A stretch of 64,000 bases of DNA. Origin: Gemmatimonadota bacterium (GTDB lineage: Bacteria; Gemmatimonadota; Gemmatimonadetes; Gemmatimonadales; GWC2-71-9). Below the pieces are notes generated by a model. That model was not told the DNA's origin. It searched no databases and saw only the letters and a program-made list of their open reading frames with translations. The translations under genes were made by a program, and so were the position numbers. Location of the stretch: contig QHTK01000045.1 in the NCBI GenBank assembly GCA_003220795.1, forward strand, positions 178,583-242,582, read 5' to 3'. Each line of letters opens with the position of its first letter. Position 1 is the stretch's first letter. Shown one piece after another: positions 17,015 to 27,076 of the stretch.

Positions 17015-18126
17015 CAGCGGCGGAACCGCAGCAGCGCGGCCAGGCCGGCGACCGCGCGGCGCGCCGCGTCGTCGTACAGCACGTCGACCTGGGCACGCTG
17101 GCGCAGCGCCTCTTCCACGGCGTCATCGATGCGGGGGTCGTCGTCGTGCCCGTCTGCGAGCAGGGTGCGCACCTGACCGCGGGTGAGCGCCTTCAGGGTG
17201 GCGTCGATGCCGTTTACCGCCCACCCCGTCCCCAACCCGTCCTTCACCGCCTCGGCGTGCGCCTGCTCCCAGGCGCGTTCTCGCTGGTCGCGCAACAGCA
17301 GCGCTGCCTCACGGACGAGGGGGGCGCTGGCCTTCTTGGGGTTCAGCTTCACGACGCCGAGCACCAGGTCGTGCAGGTACGTGTGGAGATGCGGCACCAG
17401 CGCCGCGGCGTCCACGCCGATCCCCGCCACGACGAGCCCGGCCAGCGGGCGCTGCGTGTGGATCTGGTAGATGTAGTCGGCGACGTTGGCGTAATGGCGA
17501 TGCTTTTCCTCGCGGATCCGCATGTGATAGTTGTGCTCTCCGAACCCGCCCGCGAGCACGCCGCCCCGCTTGGCCTGCCGCTGGCCGTGGAACTTGCCGG
17601 TCCGGCTCGCCGCCGCCCGGAGGGCCGGGAGCTCCGCGACGTCGAACGCCGTCACCTCGAAGAAGCGCGCCCCGGTCCGATCGCACGCCGCCACGAGGAT
17701 TGTGCCGAACTCCTGCTCCAGGGCCACCAGCTCCCGGATGAGGGGAACGGGCTCCACGGCCAGGCGCGAGCGGTACACGTGCGGCAGGGGGATCACGTCG
17801 AACAGGCGGATGGTTTCGCACACGAACAGGGCGACGCCGCGCGCGTGCGGCAGCTCTGCGGGCTGCTCGAAGTAGCGGCGGATCCGTTCCAGGTCCGCGG
17901 CGATCTGGTCGCGCACGCCGCGCTCCAAGCCCTGGCGCTCAAGGTCCGCGAGCGCCCCCCGGATCCGGTTCTTCATCTTGATGAGGTACTTGCCGCGCGT
18001 TTTGTCGCGCGGCTCGAGCTTCAGATAGCACGACACGACCCGGTAGGCCCCGGGGCGGATGGCGGCGAGCCGCCGCACGGCGTCATGGACCGCGTTCGCG
18101 CTGACGGCGAGTGGCAGTGCCGTCAC
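17014..18126 (-). CDS. baeRF family (bacterial/archaeal eRF1-like) protein
   Basis: 370 residues, GTG start 3 bp after the mutase stop. The fold order fits the baeRF group of eRF1-like proteins: an N-terminal alpha/beta domain ([13 protein letters not shown]), a central RNase-H-like segment ([16 protein letters not shown]) and a C-terminal domain with [20 protein letters not shown], typical of release-factor-like proteins. Family members have been proposed to act in ribosome rescue or peptidyl-tRNA release; no biochemical role is proven for this one. There is no GGQ loop in the visible text. It sits between the large and B12 subunits of the mutase, which is odd and suggests co-regulation rather than shared chemistry. 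Confidence 0.75.
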   Translation of the reverse strand: MTALPLAVSANAVHDAVRRLAAIRPGAYRVVSCYLKLEPRDKTRGKYLIKMKNRIRGALADLERQGLERGVRDQIAADLERIRRYFEQPAELPHARGVALFVCETIRLFDVIPLPHVYRSRLAVEPVPLIRELVALEQEFGTILVAACDRTGARFFEVTAFDVAELPALRAAASRTGKFHGQRQAKRGGVLAGGFGEHNYHMRIREEKHRHYANVADYIYQIHTQRPLAGLVVAGIGVDAAALVPHLHTYLHDLVLGVVKLNPKKASAPLVREAALLLRDQRERAWEQAHAEAVKDGLGTGWAVNGIDATLKALTRGQVRTLLADGHDDDPRIDDAVEEALRQRAQVDVLYDDAARRAVAGLAALLRFRR

Positions 18127-18129
18127 GGG

Positions 18130-19695
18130 TCAGAAGAACACCGGCTCGCGGTACGCGCCGTAGACGCGCTCCAGCGCGTGCCGGATCTCGTAGAGCGTGC
18201 AGTAGGCGCGGGCGCAATCGAGCATGGGCCCGATCACGTTCGTGTCTTCGAGGGCGGCCCGTCGCAGCGCCTCCAGCCGGTCGGCCACGAGGCCGTTGTC
18301 GCGCTCGGCACGGAGCTGCGCGAGCCGGCGCCGTTGGCCCGACTCCGCGTCGTTTGAGACCTTGAGGATCTCGACCGGGTGGTCGTCGTCGCTCGTGAAG
18401 TCGTTGACCCCGACGATGACGCGCGCGCGTGCCTCCAACGCACGCTGGAACTGCTCCGCCGAGCGGGCGATCTGCTGCTGGAACCAGCCGCCCTCGATGC
18501 CCCGGACGACGCCCCCGACCGACTGAATCTCGGCGAACAGCGCCTCGGCCTCGCGCTCGAGCTGATCGGTGAGCGATTCGAGGTAGTACGAGCCGCCCAG
18601 CGGGTCGATCACCTGCGCCACGCCCGTCTCGTGTGCGATGATCTGCTGGGTGCGGAGCGCGAGCCGGACCGCGTCCTCCGTCGGGAGCGCCAGCGTTTCG
18701 TCGAGCGAGTTGGTGTGCAGAGACTGGGTCCCGCCCAGGACCGCCGCGAGCGCCTGGTAGGCGACCCGCACCACGTTGTTCATCGGCTGCTGAGCGGTGA
18801 GGGTGACGCCCGCGGTCTGGCAATGGAAGCGCATCATCCACGAGCGGGGGTTCTTCGCCCGATAGCGCTCGCGCATGTGCCGGGCCCAGATGCGCCGGGC
18901 GGCGCGCAGCTTCGCCACCTCCTCGAAGAAATCGTTGTGCACGTCCCAGAAGAAGGAGAGGCGTGGCGCGAACGCGTCCACGTCGAGCCCCCGGGCCAGA
19001 CCGCGCTCCACGTACGTGAAGCCGTTCGCCAGCGTGAAGGCGAGCTCCTGCGCGGCGGTCGCCCCCGCTTCGCGGATGTGATAGCCCGAGATGGAAATCG
19101 TGTTCCACAGCGGCGCGTGAGTCGCGCACCACTCGAACATATCGACGATGATCTTGAGCGCGGGCTCGACCGGATACACCCAGGCGTGCTGCGCCATGTA
19201 TTCCTTGAGGATGTCGTTCTGCACCGTGCCGCGGAGCGTATGACTCGGAACGCCCTGCCGCTCGGCCGCCGCCACGTAGAAGCAGAACAGCAGCGCCGCC
19301 GGCCCGTTGATCGTCATGGACGTGGAGACCTGGTCGAGCGGGATGCCGCGGAACAGGTCTTCCATGTCGGCGAGCGACGAGATCGCGACGCCGCACTTCC
19401 CCACCTCACCTTCGGCGCGCGGATGATCGGAGTCGTAGCCCATCAGCGTCGGGAAGTCGAAGGCGACCGACAAGCCGGTCTGGCCGTGCTCGAGCAAGAA
19501 CTTGTACCGCTGATTGGTGTCTTCCGCCGTCCCGAAGCCGGCGAACTGCCGCATCGTCCACAGCCGCCCGCCATACATGGTGGGGTGAATCCCGCGGGTG
19601 AACGGGTACTCGCCCGGCGCGCCGAGCTGACCGGCGTAATCGAAGCCGGCGAGATCAGCGGCGGTGTACAGGGGCTTCCGCTCGATGTCGCTCAT
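18130..19695 (-). CDS. Acyl-CoA mutase large subunit, isobutyryl-CoA mutase-like
   Basis: 521 residues from the ATG at 19695, which overlaps the meaB stop (ATGA). Upstream in-frame codons to 19824 lie inside meaB and are not family-like. TIM-barrel substrate domain of B12 mutases without the B12 domain, as in IcmA. The B12-adjacent His206 (SGYHIREAG) is present. At the two positions that set specificity it has Phe51 (RQFAGFG) and Gln169 (EYMAQHAW), where methylmalonyl-CoA mutase has Tyr89 and Arg207. Isobutyryl-CoA mutase has Phe and Gln. The spacing Gln169-His206 equals Arg207-His244. Likely reaction: isobutyryl-CoA to n-butyryl-CoA. Automatic annotation would probably call it methylmalonyl-CoA mutase. 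Confidence 0.88.
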   Translation of the reverse strand: MSDIERKPLYTAADLAGFDYAGQLGAPGEYPFTRGIHPTMYGGRLWTMRQFAGFGTAEDTNQRYKFLLEHGQTGLSVAFDFPTLMGYDSDHPRAEGEVGKCGVAISSLADMEDLFRGIPLDQVSTSMTINGPAALLFCFYVAAAERQGVPSHTLRGTVQNDILKEYMAQHAWVYPVEPALKIIVDMFEWCATHAPLWNTISISGYHIREAGATAAQELAFTLANGFTYVERGLARGLDVDAFAPRLSFFWDVHNDFFEEVAKLRAARRIWARHMRERYRAKNPRSWMMRFHCQTAGVTLTAQQPMNNVVRVAYQALAAVLGGTQSLHTNSLDETLALPTEDAVRLALRTQQIIAHETGVAQVIDPLGGSYYLESLTDQLEREAEALFAEIQSVGGVVRGIEGGWFQQQIARSAEQFQRALEARARVIVGVNDFTSDDDHPVEILKVSNDAESGQRRRLAQLRAERDNGLVADRLEALRRAALEDTNVIGPMLDCARAYCTLYEIRHALERVYGAYREPVFF

Positions 19696-20741
19696 CGGGG
19701 CGCTCCCGCTTTCACCTGGTCCAGGATCTCGGCCGCGACATCGTAGGGGCTGCGGCGCCCGTCGGCCACGTCGTCGAGCCGCGCGGCCAGGAGCTGCCCG
19801 GCGCGCGTGTCCTCGGTGATCCACTGGTGCACGGCGCGCTCCAACACGGCCCGGGTGCGCTGCGCCAGTCGCTCACGCCGCCGGGCGGCGAGCGTCCCGC
19901 TGCGCTGGAGGTGGCCGTAGTGCCGGTCGAGTGCGGTGACCAGATCGTCCACGCCGTCGCCCTGCGACGCCACGGTCGCGAGCACCGGCGGCTCCCATTC
20001 ACCGTCCGCAGCCGCCGCCGTCCGCGACCGCCCGCGACCGCCCTCGACCGCCCCCGGTGTGCGGTGCGGCGCCACGTGCCGAAACGCGTTCCCGCGCCGG
20101 ATTCCCAGCATCACCTCGACCTCCTGCCGCAGCTTGTCGGCCCCCGGCCGGTCGCTCTTGTTGATCACGTAGATGTCGGCGATCTCCATCACGCCGGCCT
20201 TCAACGTCTGGATCCCGTCCCCCGATTCGGGGACGAGCACCAGGACCGTCGACTCGGCCGTGCGCGCCACGTCCAGCTCGGTCTGGCCCACGCCCACCGT
20301 CTCGATCAGGATCCGTTCGAACCCGAACGCCTCGAGCAGGTCGGCGACTTCCGCGGTCGTCGTGGCGAGGCCGCCGTGCGCCCCGCGGGTGGCCATGGAC
20401 CGGATGAACACATTGGGGTCCAGGCCGGCCGACTCCATCCGGATGCGGTCGCCGAGCAGCGCCCCGCCGGTAAACGGACTGGTGGGATCGACCGCCACCA
20501 CGCCCACCGTGAGCTCTTGGGCGCGGAACCGCTGGATCAGCCGCTCGGTGAGCGTGCTCTTGCCCGCGCCGGGCGGTCCTGTGACACCGATGCGCCGCGC
20601 CGCGCCGCGGCCCAGGCCGGGATGCACGTGGGACAGCAGGCGCTCGAACCCGTCGCGCTGGTTCTCGACGAGGCTGATCGCGCGGGCCAGCGCCGCCGGC
20701 TCCCGTCGCTCCAGCCCCTCGACGATGCGCTCGATGCTCAT
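19692..20741 (-). CDS. meaB: MeaB/ArgK-type G3E GTPase, mutase chaperone
   Basis: About 349 residues. Walker A is [12 protein letters not shown] near residue 55, and [12 protein letters not shown] is the NKxD base-recognition motif. MeaB proteins load cobalamin into the mutase and protect its radical state using GTP. An ATG at 20756 adds five residues; neither start has a clear ribosome site, and I prefer MSIERIVEG, which matches where the family usually begins. It is 21 bp from the mgtE stop and overlaps the mutase start by four bases, the standard genetic partner. [14 protein letters not shown] segment near residue 225 is an unusual low-complexity insertion. Confidence 0.9.
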   Translation of the reverse strand: MSIERIVEGLERREPAALARAISLVENQRDGFERLLSHVHPGLGRGAARRIGVTGPPGAGKSTLTERLIQRFRAQELTVGVVAVDPTSPFTGGALLGDRIRMESAGLDPNVFIRSMATRGAHGGLATTTAEVADLLEAFGFERILIETVGVGQTELDVARTAESTVLVLVPESGDGIQTLKAGVMEIADIYVINKSDRPGADKLRQEVEVMLGIRRGNAFRHVAPHRTPGAVEGGRGRSRTAAAADGEWEPPVLATVASQGDGVDDLVTALDRHYGHLQRSGTLAARRRERLAQRTRAVLERAVHQWITEDTRAGQLLAARLDDVADGRRSPYDVAAEILDQVKAGAPR

Positions 20742-20762
20742 GCAAGGTTCATGCAAAGCTAA

Positions 20763-22109
20763 CTATAACAGCAGCCACGCTCCCAGGCCCAGCAGCAGCA
20801 CGAAGCCGCACACGTCGGTGAAGGTCGTTACGAAGATGGACGAGGCGATCGCCGGGTCGATGCTGAACCGCTCCAGCACGATCGGAATGCTCGCTCCGGC
20901 GAATCCCGCCACCACCAGGTTGCCCCACATCGCGAGCAGCACCACGAGCCCGAGCACCCAACCCTCTCCCAGCGCCGCCGCTACGAGCGCGACCGCGACG
21001 CCGTTGGCGATGCCGTTCACCGCTCCGACGAGGACCTCCTTGCGGATTACGGCGAGCGCGCGATCCCGCGGCAAGAGCCGCAGCGCCAGACGCCGCACCG
21101 TGACGGCGAGCGCCTGCGTCCCCGCGTTGCCGCCCATCCCCGCGATGATCGGCATCCACACCGCCAGGGCCACCACCCGGCTCACCGTTCCCTGGAACAC
21201 GTAGACGACCGCCCCCGCCAGGAACGCCGTCAGCAGGTTCACGTACAACCACGGCAGCCGGCTCTTGACGGCGGCGCTCCAGGGGGCGGAGAGGTCCTCC
21301 TCGGGGTTCACCGACGCGAACTTGAGCAGATCCTCGGTCGTCTCCTTTTCGACGACGTCGATGACATCGTCGAACGTGACCCGGCCGAGCAGGCGATCGC
21401 GCTCGTCCACGACCGGCACGGCGGCGACGTTGTAGCGGGCCATGAGCCGCGCGACCTGCTCCTGGTCGACTTCGGGGCGCACCGCGGCGGCGGCCGGCTC
21501 CATCACCTCGCGTACGCGGCGCGACGGCGACGCGACAATCAAGCGCGCGATCGGGACGACGCCCTTGAGGCGGCGCGCCCCATCCACGGCATACACCTGG
21601 TACAGCGCGTCGTCCTCGGCGCTCTGGCGCCGGATGTCCGCGATCGCCTCGACGAGCGACGCCTCCGCATCCACGGTGACGACCTCGGTGGTCATCAAAC
21701 CGCCGGCCGAGTCGGCGGGGTACTTGAGGACCTGATCGACCTCGGCCCGGTCGGCGACCTCCGACAGGACCGCCTCGCGCTCCTCGGAGGGCAGGTCGCG
21801 GATGATCGCGGCCGCGTCGTCGCTCGGGAGCTCGGTCAGGAGCTCGGCGACGTAACCGGGCCCGACGGCGCGCAGCAGCTCTTCGGGATGGCGCAGGCGT
21901 CCCTCGAGCTCGGCGAGGGCCTTGGACGCCGTCTCGACCGGTAGCTCGGCGAGCGCGCGGGCGCGCGCTGTGCCGTCGACCGCCGCGAGGACTTCCGCCA
22001 GGTCCGAGGGGTGGAGCTGGATGGCACGGCGCAGAAACGGCCGCAGGTCTTCGGCCTGGGCGAGCGCGCGCAGCTGGTTGAGGCGGGCCGCGGCGCTCGC
22101 GTCGCTCAC
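20763..22109 (-). CDS. mgtE: Magnesium transporter MgtE
   Basis: 448 residues, the usual MgtE length. The N-terminal helical superhelix domain (~1-125) contains ELPSDDAAAIIRDLPSEERE. A CBS pair (~130-255) with KGVVPIARL and GRVTFDDVIDVVEKE acts as the magnesium sensor. Five membrane helices follow from ~280, including PIIAGMGGNAGTQALAV, the pore-lining helix with the conserved GGNAGTQ. GTG start overlapping the stop of the CBS protein gene (GTGA). Its neighbours are two CorC-like proteins, so this is a divalent-cation cluster inside the long operon. Confidence 0.93.
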   Translation of the reverse strand: MSDASAAARLNQLRALAQAEDLRPFLRRAIQLHPSDLAEVLAAVDGTARARALAELPVETASKALAELEGRLRHPEELLRAVGPGYVAELLTELPSDDAAAIIRDLPSEEREAVLSEVADRAEVDQVLKYPADSAGGLMTTEVVTVDAEASLVEAIADIRRQSAEDDALYQVYAVDGARRLKGVVPIARLIVASPSRRVREVMEPAAAAVRPEVDQEQVARLMARYNVAAVPVVDERDRLLGRVTFDDVIDVVEKETTEDLLKFASVNPEEDLSAPWSAAVKSRLPWLYVNLLTAFLAGAVVYVFQGTVSRVVALAVWMPIIAGMGGNAGTQALAVTVRRLALRLLPRDRALAVIRKEVLVGAVNGIANGVAVALVAAALGEGWVLGLVVLLAMWGNLVVAGFAGASIPIVLERFSIDPAIASSIFVTTFTDVCGFVLLLGLGAWLLL

Positions 22110-23305
22110 GCGCCGCTCTCCCGTCCGTCGAGCGCGATCGCCCGGACGGGGCCGGGGCGCACCGCTACCCGCTCCACCCGCGTCGCGGTCGCGGCCAGGA
22201 TGTCGAACTCCAGCCCTTTCAAGGCGAGCCGCTCCCCGGCACGCGGAATCCGCCCGAGCGCCTGCACCAGCAGCCCGCCGACCGTCTGTACGTCGCGGCT
22301 CCCGAACGTGACGTCGAACGCTTCCTCGAGCCGGCTCGCGGGCGCGCTTCCCTCCAGCTCCACGACGCGCACCAGCGCCTCCTGGGGCGGCTCGACCGGC
22401 TGGGGCTCGAAGATCTCGGACATCAGATCGCGCAGCAGGTCCTCGAACGTGACGAGGCCCGCGGTGCCGCCGAACTCATCGAGCACGAGGGCGAGGTGGC
22501 TGCGGCCGCGCTGCATTTCCAGCATCAGGTCGGCGGCCCGCGTCGCCCCGGGGACGACGAGCGCCGGCCGGACGGGCACCGGGCCGTCCGGCTGCAGCTG
22601 CAGCAGGTCGAAGGCGTGCGCCACGCCGGCGATCTCGTCGAGCGAGCCGCGGTAGACCGGATAGCGGCTGTAACGCGACTGCATGCAGACGTGCGCCGCC
22701 TCGGCGGCGAGCAGGCCTTCGGGAATCGCGACGACGGCGGTGCGGGGCGTCATCAGATCCTTGACCGGCCGTTGGGCGAACGCCAGCACGCCCGAGACTA
22801 CGGCCATCTCTCCCGCCGAGGCGAGGGCCCCCGTGTCGGCGCCCGAGAGCACGGCAGCGAGGGTGGTACGGCGCGAGGGGTCGCGCGCCGGTATGAACGG
22901 CGCGAGCGCGCGTCCCACCCGCTCGAGCCACGGCACCGCGCGCGCCACGATCGGCTCGGCCCAGCGGCGTCCCACGACCCGCGGCACGAGGTAGGCGGCA
23001 CTCACGAACAGCGGTACGCCGACCGCCATAGTGAAGACGCCAAGGAACGTGGGCGTGGCCTGGGCGAGCAGCGCCGGCAGCGCGCCCGCGGCGCCGATCA
23101 CGCCGAGGGTGGTGAGCGCGTTGGCCGTGGCGAGCACCCGGCCGGGATTCTCCAGTGCACGGGCTGCGGCGCGGCCGCCGCGCAGCTTGTACGTCACCCA
23201 ACGCGTCAGCTCGAGCTGGCTGACGGCCGCCGCGGCCACGCCGACCGCGGCGGCGGCGCTGGCGCCGAGCAGTCCAAAGACGAGGACGAGGAGCGCGAGC
23301 GTCAT
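22106..23305 (-). CDS. CNNM/CBS domain (HlyC/CorC-type) membrane protein, copy 2
   Basis: 399 residues from the ATG at 23305, overlapping the previous stop (ATGA). The N-terminal CNNM-like membrane region has three to four helices (~1-130). A CBS pair (~180-300) contains VKDLMTPRTAVVAI and LVLDEFGGTAGLVTFEDLLRD. The C-terminal transporter-associated domain contains VQTVGGLLVQALGRIPRAGE. The family takes part in magnesium or cobalt efflux and resistance. It is a tandem paralogue of the gene at 23302-24477 and is followed by mgtE. Confidence 0.88.
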   Translation of the reverse strand: MTLALLVLVFGLLGASAAAAVGVAAAAVSQLELTRWVTYKLRGGRAAARALENPGRVLATANALTTLGVIGAAGALPALLAQATPTFLGVFTMAVGVPLFVSAAYLVPRVVGRRWAEPIVARAVPWLERVGRALAPFIPARDPSRRTTLAAVLSGADTGALASAGEMAVVSGVLAFAQRPVKDLMTPRTAVVAIPEGLLAAEAAHVCMQSRYSRYPVYRGSLDEIAGVAHAFDLLQLQPDGPVPVRPALVVPGATRAADLMLEMQRGRSHLALVLDEFGGTAGLVTFEDLLRDLMSEIFEPQPVEPPQEALVRVVELEGSAPASRLEEAFDVTFGSRDVQTVGGLLVQALGRIPRAGERLALKGLEFDILAATATRVERVAVRPGPVRAIALDGRESGA

Positions 23306-24477
23306 TTCCGCTGGAAGCAGACGCGGGTCACGCGCCGCCGCTCGACGCGCTCCACCACCACCCGGAACCCGTCGAGCGTCAGCTCTTCGCCGGGTCGCGG
23401 CACGCGGCCGAGCGCCGAGTAGATGAGCCCGCCCACCGTGGAAACGTCGGGGTGCTCGAACGCGGCGCCGAGGGCCTGGGACAGCTCGCCCAGTGACGCT
23501 CGCCCGTCCACGACGTAGCGGTCGCCTTCCTGGCGGATGGCGGGCGGGGTCTCGACGTCGTGCTCGTCCCGGATCTCCCCCACGATCTCCTCCAGGATGT
23601 CCTCGAGCGTGATCAACCCGGACGTGCCGCCGAACTCGTCGACCACGATCGCGAGATGCGACGGGCCACGCTGGAAGTCGCGCAACTGGCTGTCGAGGGT
23701 CTTCGTCTCCGGGACGTACAACGCGGGCCGGACCAGGTCCTGCCAGCGGACCGTGGCGCCCGCGACGCCGAGCACCAGCGGCACCAGGTCTTTCGCGTAC
23801 ACGATGCCGACGAGATTGTCCGGCGTGCCGTCGTACACGGGCAGGCGCGAGTGCTCGCTCTGGTGGAACGTCTCGCGCACCTCGTCGGCGGTGGCGGCGA
23901 CGTCGACGGCGATCATGTCGAGCCGTGGGGTCATGACCTCGTCCACGGTGGTATCGGCGAGGGTGAAGACACCGAGCAGCATATCGCGCTGGGCGGCGCG
24001 GAGGTCGGGTTCGAGCGGGCGTGGCGTCGCCACGAGGGTGTGCAGGCCCTTGTCCATACCGCCGAGCAGCCACAGCAGCGGTCCGAAGGGCGCAAGGGTG
24101 CGCCGCGCCAGCGGCAGGGCCTCGGCGGTGAGCTGCGGCGCAAGGGCGGCGAGGGCGCGCGGCGCGGCATCGCCCACCACGAACAGCAGCGCGGCGGCGA
24201 TGGCGAGGGTGGCGAGCCCGTCGAGCCAGGGGCGCTCCCACCAGCGCAACAGATAGGCGGCCGCCACGGCGCCGAGCACGAGCAGCGCCAGGCGCGCGAG
24301 GTACAGCGCCCGGTGCAGCGGCACGCGCCCCGTGACACTCGCCGGCGGCGCGTCGCCCAGTGTGTGCAGGGCCTCGCCCACCGCGGCCTCTTCGCCCAGC
24401 GCCAGCAGGCCGGCCCAGATGGCGGGAGCAAGCGGCACGGCAAGCCGTACCCACAGCAGCGCCGCCGGGGTCTCCAT
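23302..24477 (-). CDS. CNNM/CBS domain (HlyC/CorC-type) membrane protein, copy 1
   Basis: 391 residues from the ATG at 24477 (TGATG overlap with ybeY). The hydrophobic N-terminal third is more divergent than in copy 2 and rich in Ala/Leu. A CBS pair follows with VDEVMTPRLDMIAVD and IVVDEFGGTSGLITLEDILEE. The C-terminal domain has VSTVGGLIYSALGRVPRPGE. The order ybeY then corC is common in bacteria. Two tandem copies suggest either a heteromer or separate cation ranges. Confidence 0.88.
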   Translation of the reverse strand: METPAALLWVRLAVPLAPAIWAGLLALGEEAAVGEALHTLGDAPPASVTGRVPLHRALYLARLALLVLGAVAAAYLLRWWERPWLDGLATLAIAAALLFVVGDAAPRALAALAPQLTAEALPLARRTLAPFGPLLWLLGGMDKGLHTLVATPRPLEPDLRAAQRDMLLGVFTLADTTVDEVMTPRLDMIAVDVAATADEVRETFHQSEHSRLPVYDGTPDNLVGIVYAKDLVPLVLGVAGATVRWQDLVRPALYVPETKTLDSQLRDFQRGPSHLAIVVDEFGGTSGLITLEDILEEIVGEIRDEHDVETPPAIRQEGDRYVVDGRASLGELSQALGAAFEHPDVSTVGGLIYSALGRVPRPGEELTLDGFRVVVERVERRRVTRVCFQRK

Positions 24478-24941
24478 CACGGTGCCCCGTTGCGGAGCCG
24501 GCTGACGTAGCGCTCCTGGCGGCGCCACATGGCGGAGCGCGTCCGGCCGGGCCCGTCGGGGTGGTCGTATCCCAGCACGTGCAGGGTGCCGTGCACGGCG
24601 AGGCGGACGAGTTCCGCCTCCGCCCCTTCCCTCTTCCCCCTTCCCCGGCCGTTCACCCACCGTTCAGCGGCTTCGGGGCAGATGTACACGTCGCCGACGA
24701 GCGAGCCGTCGGGCTGCGGCAGTGCGAACGCGATCACATCGGTGAGTCCCCGGCGGCCAGTCACGCGACGGTTGAGGCGCCGCATCGCGGCGCCGTCGAG
24801 CAGCGTGAGCTCCACCCGCGCGCCGTCGGCCCGCTCCCAGGCGAGCACGCGGCGCGCGACGCGCGCCAGGCGCGGCTCGAGAGGGGCGAAACGCTCAGGA
24901 CTGCCGGGCCGCCGGCTGCCAGGTCGCCGTGATGCCGCCAC
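24477..24941 (-). CDS. ybeY: Endoribonuclease YbeY
   Basis: 154 residues. Zinc site H117-x3-H121-x5-H127 in HGTLHVLGYDH, the family signature, plus LTDVIAFALP upstream. YbeY takes part in 16S rRNA 3' maturation and ribosome quality control. The start at 24941 overlaps the upstream HD-protein gene by 47 bp. The first ~15 residues (Arg/Pro-rich) do not look conserved, so the true start may lie a little further in, but no better ATG exists. Canonical order phoH, PgpH-like, ybeY. Confidence 0.92.
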   Translation of the reverse strand: MAASRRPGSRRPGSPERFAPLEPRLARVARRVLAWERADGARVELTLLDGAAMRRLNRRVTGRRGLTDVIAFALPQPDGSLVGDVYICPEAAERWVNGRGRGKREGAEAELVRLAVHGTLHVLGYDHPDGPGRTRSAMWRRQERYVSRLRNGAP

Positions 24942-27075
24942 TGGACTCCGGGTAGTCGATGCGGTTGTGGTACATCCCGGTGATGATGCGCACGAACTCC
25001 TGCTTCACCTGGTCGATCTGCTGCAGGGTCATCGGCGCCTCGTCGAGCTGGCCGGCGTTGAGCTTGGTGCGCACGATGTGGCTGATCACGTCTTCAATCT
25101 TCTGCGGCGTCAGGTCCTCCAGCACGCGCAGCGCGGCCTCGACCGAGTCGGCCAGCATCGTGATGGCCGTTTCCTTGGAATGCGGCTTGGGACCGGGGTA
25201 GGCGAAGTCCGCTGGATTGGGGGACCTGCCGTCCCCGCTCTTTTTCGCCCGGTCGAGGAAGTAGGTGATCTCGGTGGTGCCGTGATGCTCGGGGATGAAC
25301 GCGGCGACCGTCTCCGGCAGCCCCGCCTCGCGGGCGAGCACGAGGCCGTCGGTGACGTGCGCGCGGATGATCTCCGCGGACTGGTAGGCCTTGAGCCGGT
25401 CGTGCGGGTTGTTGCCGCGTGTCTGGTTCTCGACGAAGTACTGCGGGTTCTTCACCTTGCCGATGTCGTGATAGTAGCACCCGACGCGCCCGAGCAGCCC
25501 GTTGGCGCCGATGCGGTTGCAGGCCGCCTCGACCAGGTTCGCCATGGCCACGCTATGGGCGTACGTCCCGGGCGCCTCGAGTGACAGCCGTCGCAACAGT
25601 GGCCGGCTGGGGTCGGACAACTCCAGCAGGGTGAGGTCGGTCGTGATGGCTGTGACCGACTCGGCGAGGGGCAGGAGGAAGAAGCTCAGCCCGGCGGCCA
25701 CGAGGCCGTTGGCTGCGCCCCACACTCCGCGCAGCCCGATTTCCGCGATGCTCCAGTTGCCCGCGAGCCCCAGCGCCAGCGCGGCCGCGAGATAGCCGAG
25801 CGCGATGATCAGCACCGGCACGTAGAAGTTGCTGCGGCGCCGCAGGCCCCGCACCGAGAGGGCGGCGGCGACGCCGCCGCCCAGGCACAAGAACAGCGCC
25901 GGAACGTCGTGGAACACCGGCTGCAGGCTGATCACCACGGCGACGATCATCGCGCCGTTCATCGAGACGCGGCCGTTGAACAGCACGGTCATCATCATCG
26001 CGAGGAACGGCAGCGCGATGATCTCGGGATGCTGCGGGAAGAATCGCGCGACGGCGGCGGCTTGTAGCAGGACGACGCCGAAGAGACCGCCGATCAGCGC
26101 CACCTGCCGCTGCTCCCGATACGTCTCGCGGCGGTAGAACACCAGCAGGACCCAGAAGATGCCCAGCACGAGGGAGTCCCGTAGCAGCGGGCCCAGCACC
26201 CCGCCCACCGAGCTGCTGGTCGCGTGGCCTTGTCGCACCAGCTCGTTGTGGAGCGCGACGAGCTTCTCGTGCACTTCGTTGGTGACGACTTCGTGGGCGC
26301 CGACGATCCGATCTCCGGCCCGCACGATGTATTTGCTGGGATCGACGCTGCGGCGTTGCTCGTCCCGCCGCCGCTCCGTTTCGAGCGTGTTCGGCACCAG
26401 CGTGGGTCGGAAGAAGTGACCGGCGAGGCGCACGTACACGGCGTCCCCGGCGCTCGACCCCTTGTCCGGGTGAGTGAGCCGGGCGCGCGCCAAGTACTGG
26501 GCGTAGGACAGCACCTGATCGCGCGACACGCTCGTTTCCGACGAGCGCCGCCGGATGATCAGCTCGGGAGCCTGCTCCACCTGCAGCACGCCGGGCGCCG
26601 TGACGCCGAGCGCGAGCGTGCGGTCGAACAGGTCGGTGAGGGCCTTCTCCAGACTGTGCCGCTTGCCGCCCTTGGCGAGGTAGGCCGCCTCGGCGGGGGA
26701 CAGGACGATGCCCTGCTCCTTGGCCACGCGCATCACCGCCTGGCCACCCCCCTGATCGGCGGCGTTCTCGATCCCGGCGAAGAAGGCGTGCAGGGCGATC
26801 GACGCGCTGTCCAAGGCCCGCTGCTGGAACTCGTAAATGGGCCTGACCGTGCCCGCGAGCTCCTCCGCCTCCCGCGCCAGCTCCTGGTCCGATTTGTTCA
26901 CCGGGAAGGTGAATGGGGCGATCACTTCGTGCTCGGCGACCGCGCCGGGCTGGAGCAGGGGTGCGACGTTGTTCGCGCTCGAGGGAAAGGCCAGGTAGGT
27001 GAGCAGCGCCAGCGCCGGTACCCAGGCCCAGCGCGTGCCGTGATAGCGCACCTGCTCGCTGCTCGGGAGGTTCAT
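24895..27075 (-). CDS. 7TM-HD family phosphohydrolase (PgpH-like, c-di-AMP phosphodiesterase)
   Basis: 726 residues. One N-terminal membrane helix (~13-30), an extracellular 7TMR-HDED domain (~45-270), seven membrane helices (~285-480), then a cytoplasmic HD domain. HD residues: TYAHSVAMANL, GCYYHDIGKVKNP, AHVTDGLVLAREAGLP and IPEHHGTTEITYF. PgpH of Listeria hydrolyses c-di-AMP. The gene starts one base after the phoH stop and runs into ybeY, the usual arrangement. Confidence 0.9.
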   Translation of the reverse strand: MNLPSSEQVRYHGTRWAWVPALALLTYLAFPSSANNVAPLLQPGAVAEHEVIAPFTFPVNKSDQELAREAEELAGTVRPIYEFQQRALDSASIALHAFFAGIENAADQGGGQAVMRVAKEQGIVLSPAEAAYLAKGGKRHSLEKALTDLFDRTLALGVTAPGVLQVEQAPELIIRRRSSETSVSRDQVLSYAQYLARARLTHPDKGSSAGDAVYVRLAGHFFRPTLVPNTLETERRRDEQRRSVDPSKYIVRAGDRIVGAHEVVTNEVHEKLVALHNELVRQGHATSSSVGGVLGPLLRDSLVLGIFWVLLVFYRRETYREQRQVALIGGLFGVVLLQAAAVARFFPQHPEIIALPFLAMMMTVLFNGRVSMNGAMIVAVVISLQPVFHDVPALFLCLGGGVAAALSVRGLRRRSNFYVPVLIIALGYLAAALALGLAGNWSIAEIGLRGVWGAANGLVAAGLSFFLLPLAESVTAITTDLTLLELSDPSRPLLRRLSLEAPGTYAHSVAMANLVEAACNRIGANGLLGRVGCYYHDIGKVKNPQYFVENQTRGNNPHDRLKAYQSAEIIRAHVTDGLVLAREAGLPETVAAFIPEHHGTTEITYFLDRAKKSGDGRSPNPADFAYPGPKPHSKETAITMLADSVEAALRVLEDLTPQKIEDVISHIVRTKLNAGQLDEAPMTLQQIDQVKQEFVRIITGMYHNRIDYPESSGGITATWQPAARQS

Positions 27076-27076
27076 C

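Noticed and set aside
20750..20765. Promoter or cobalamin riboswitch ahead of meaB
   Set aside because: TATAGT lies just upstream, but mgtE ends only about 20 bp away, there is no -35 at the right distance, and there is no room for a riboswitch.
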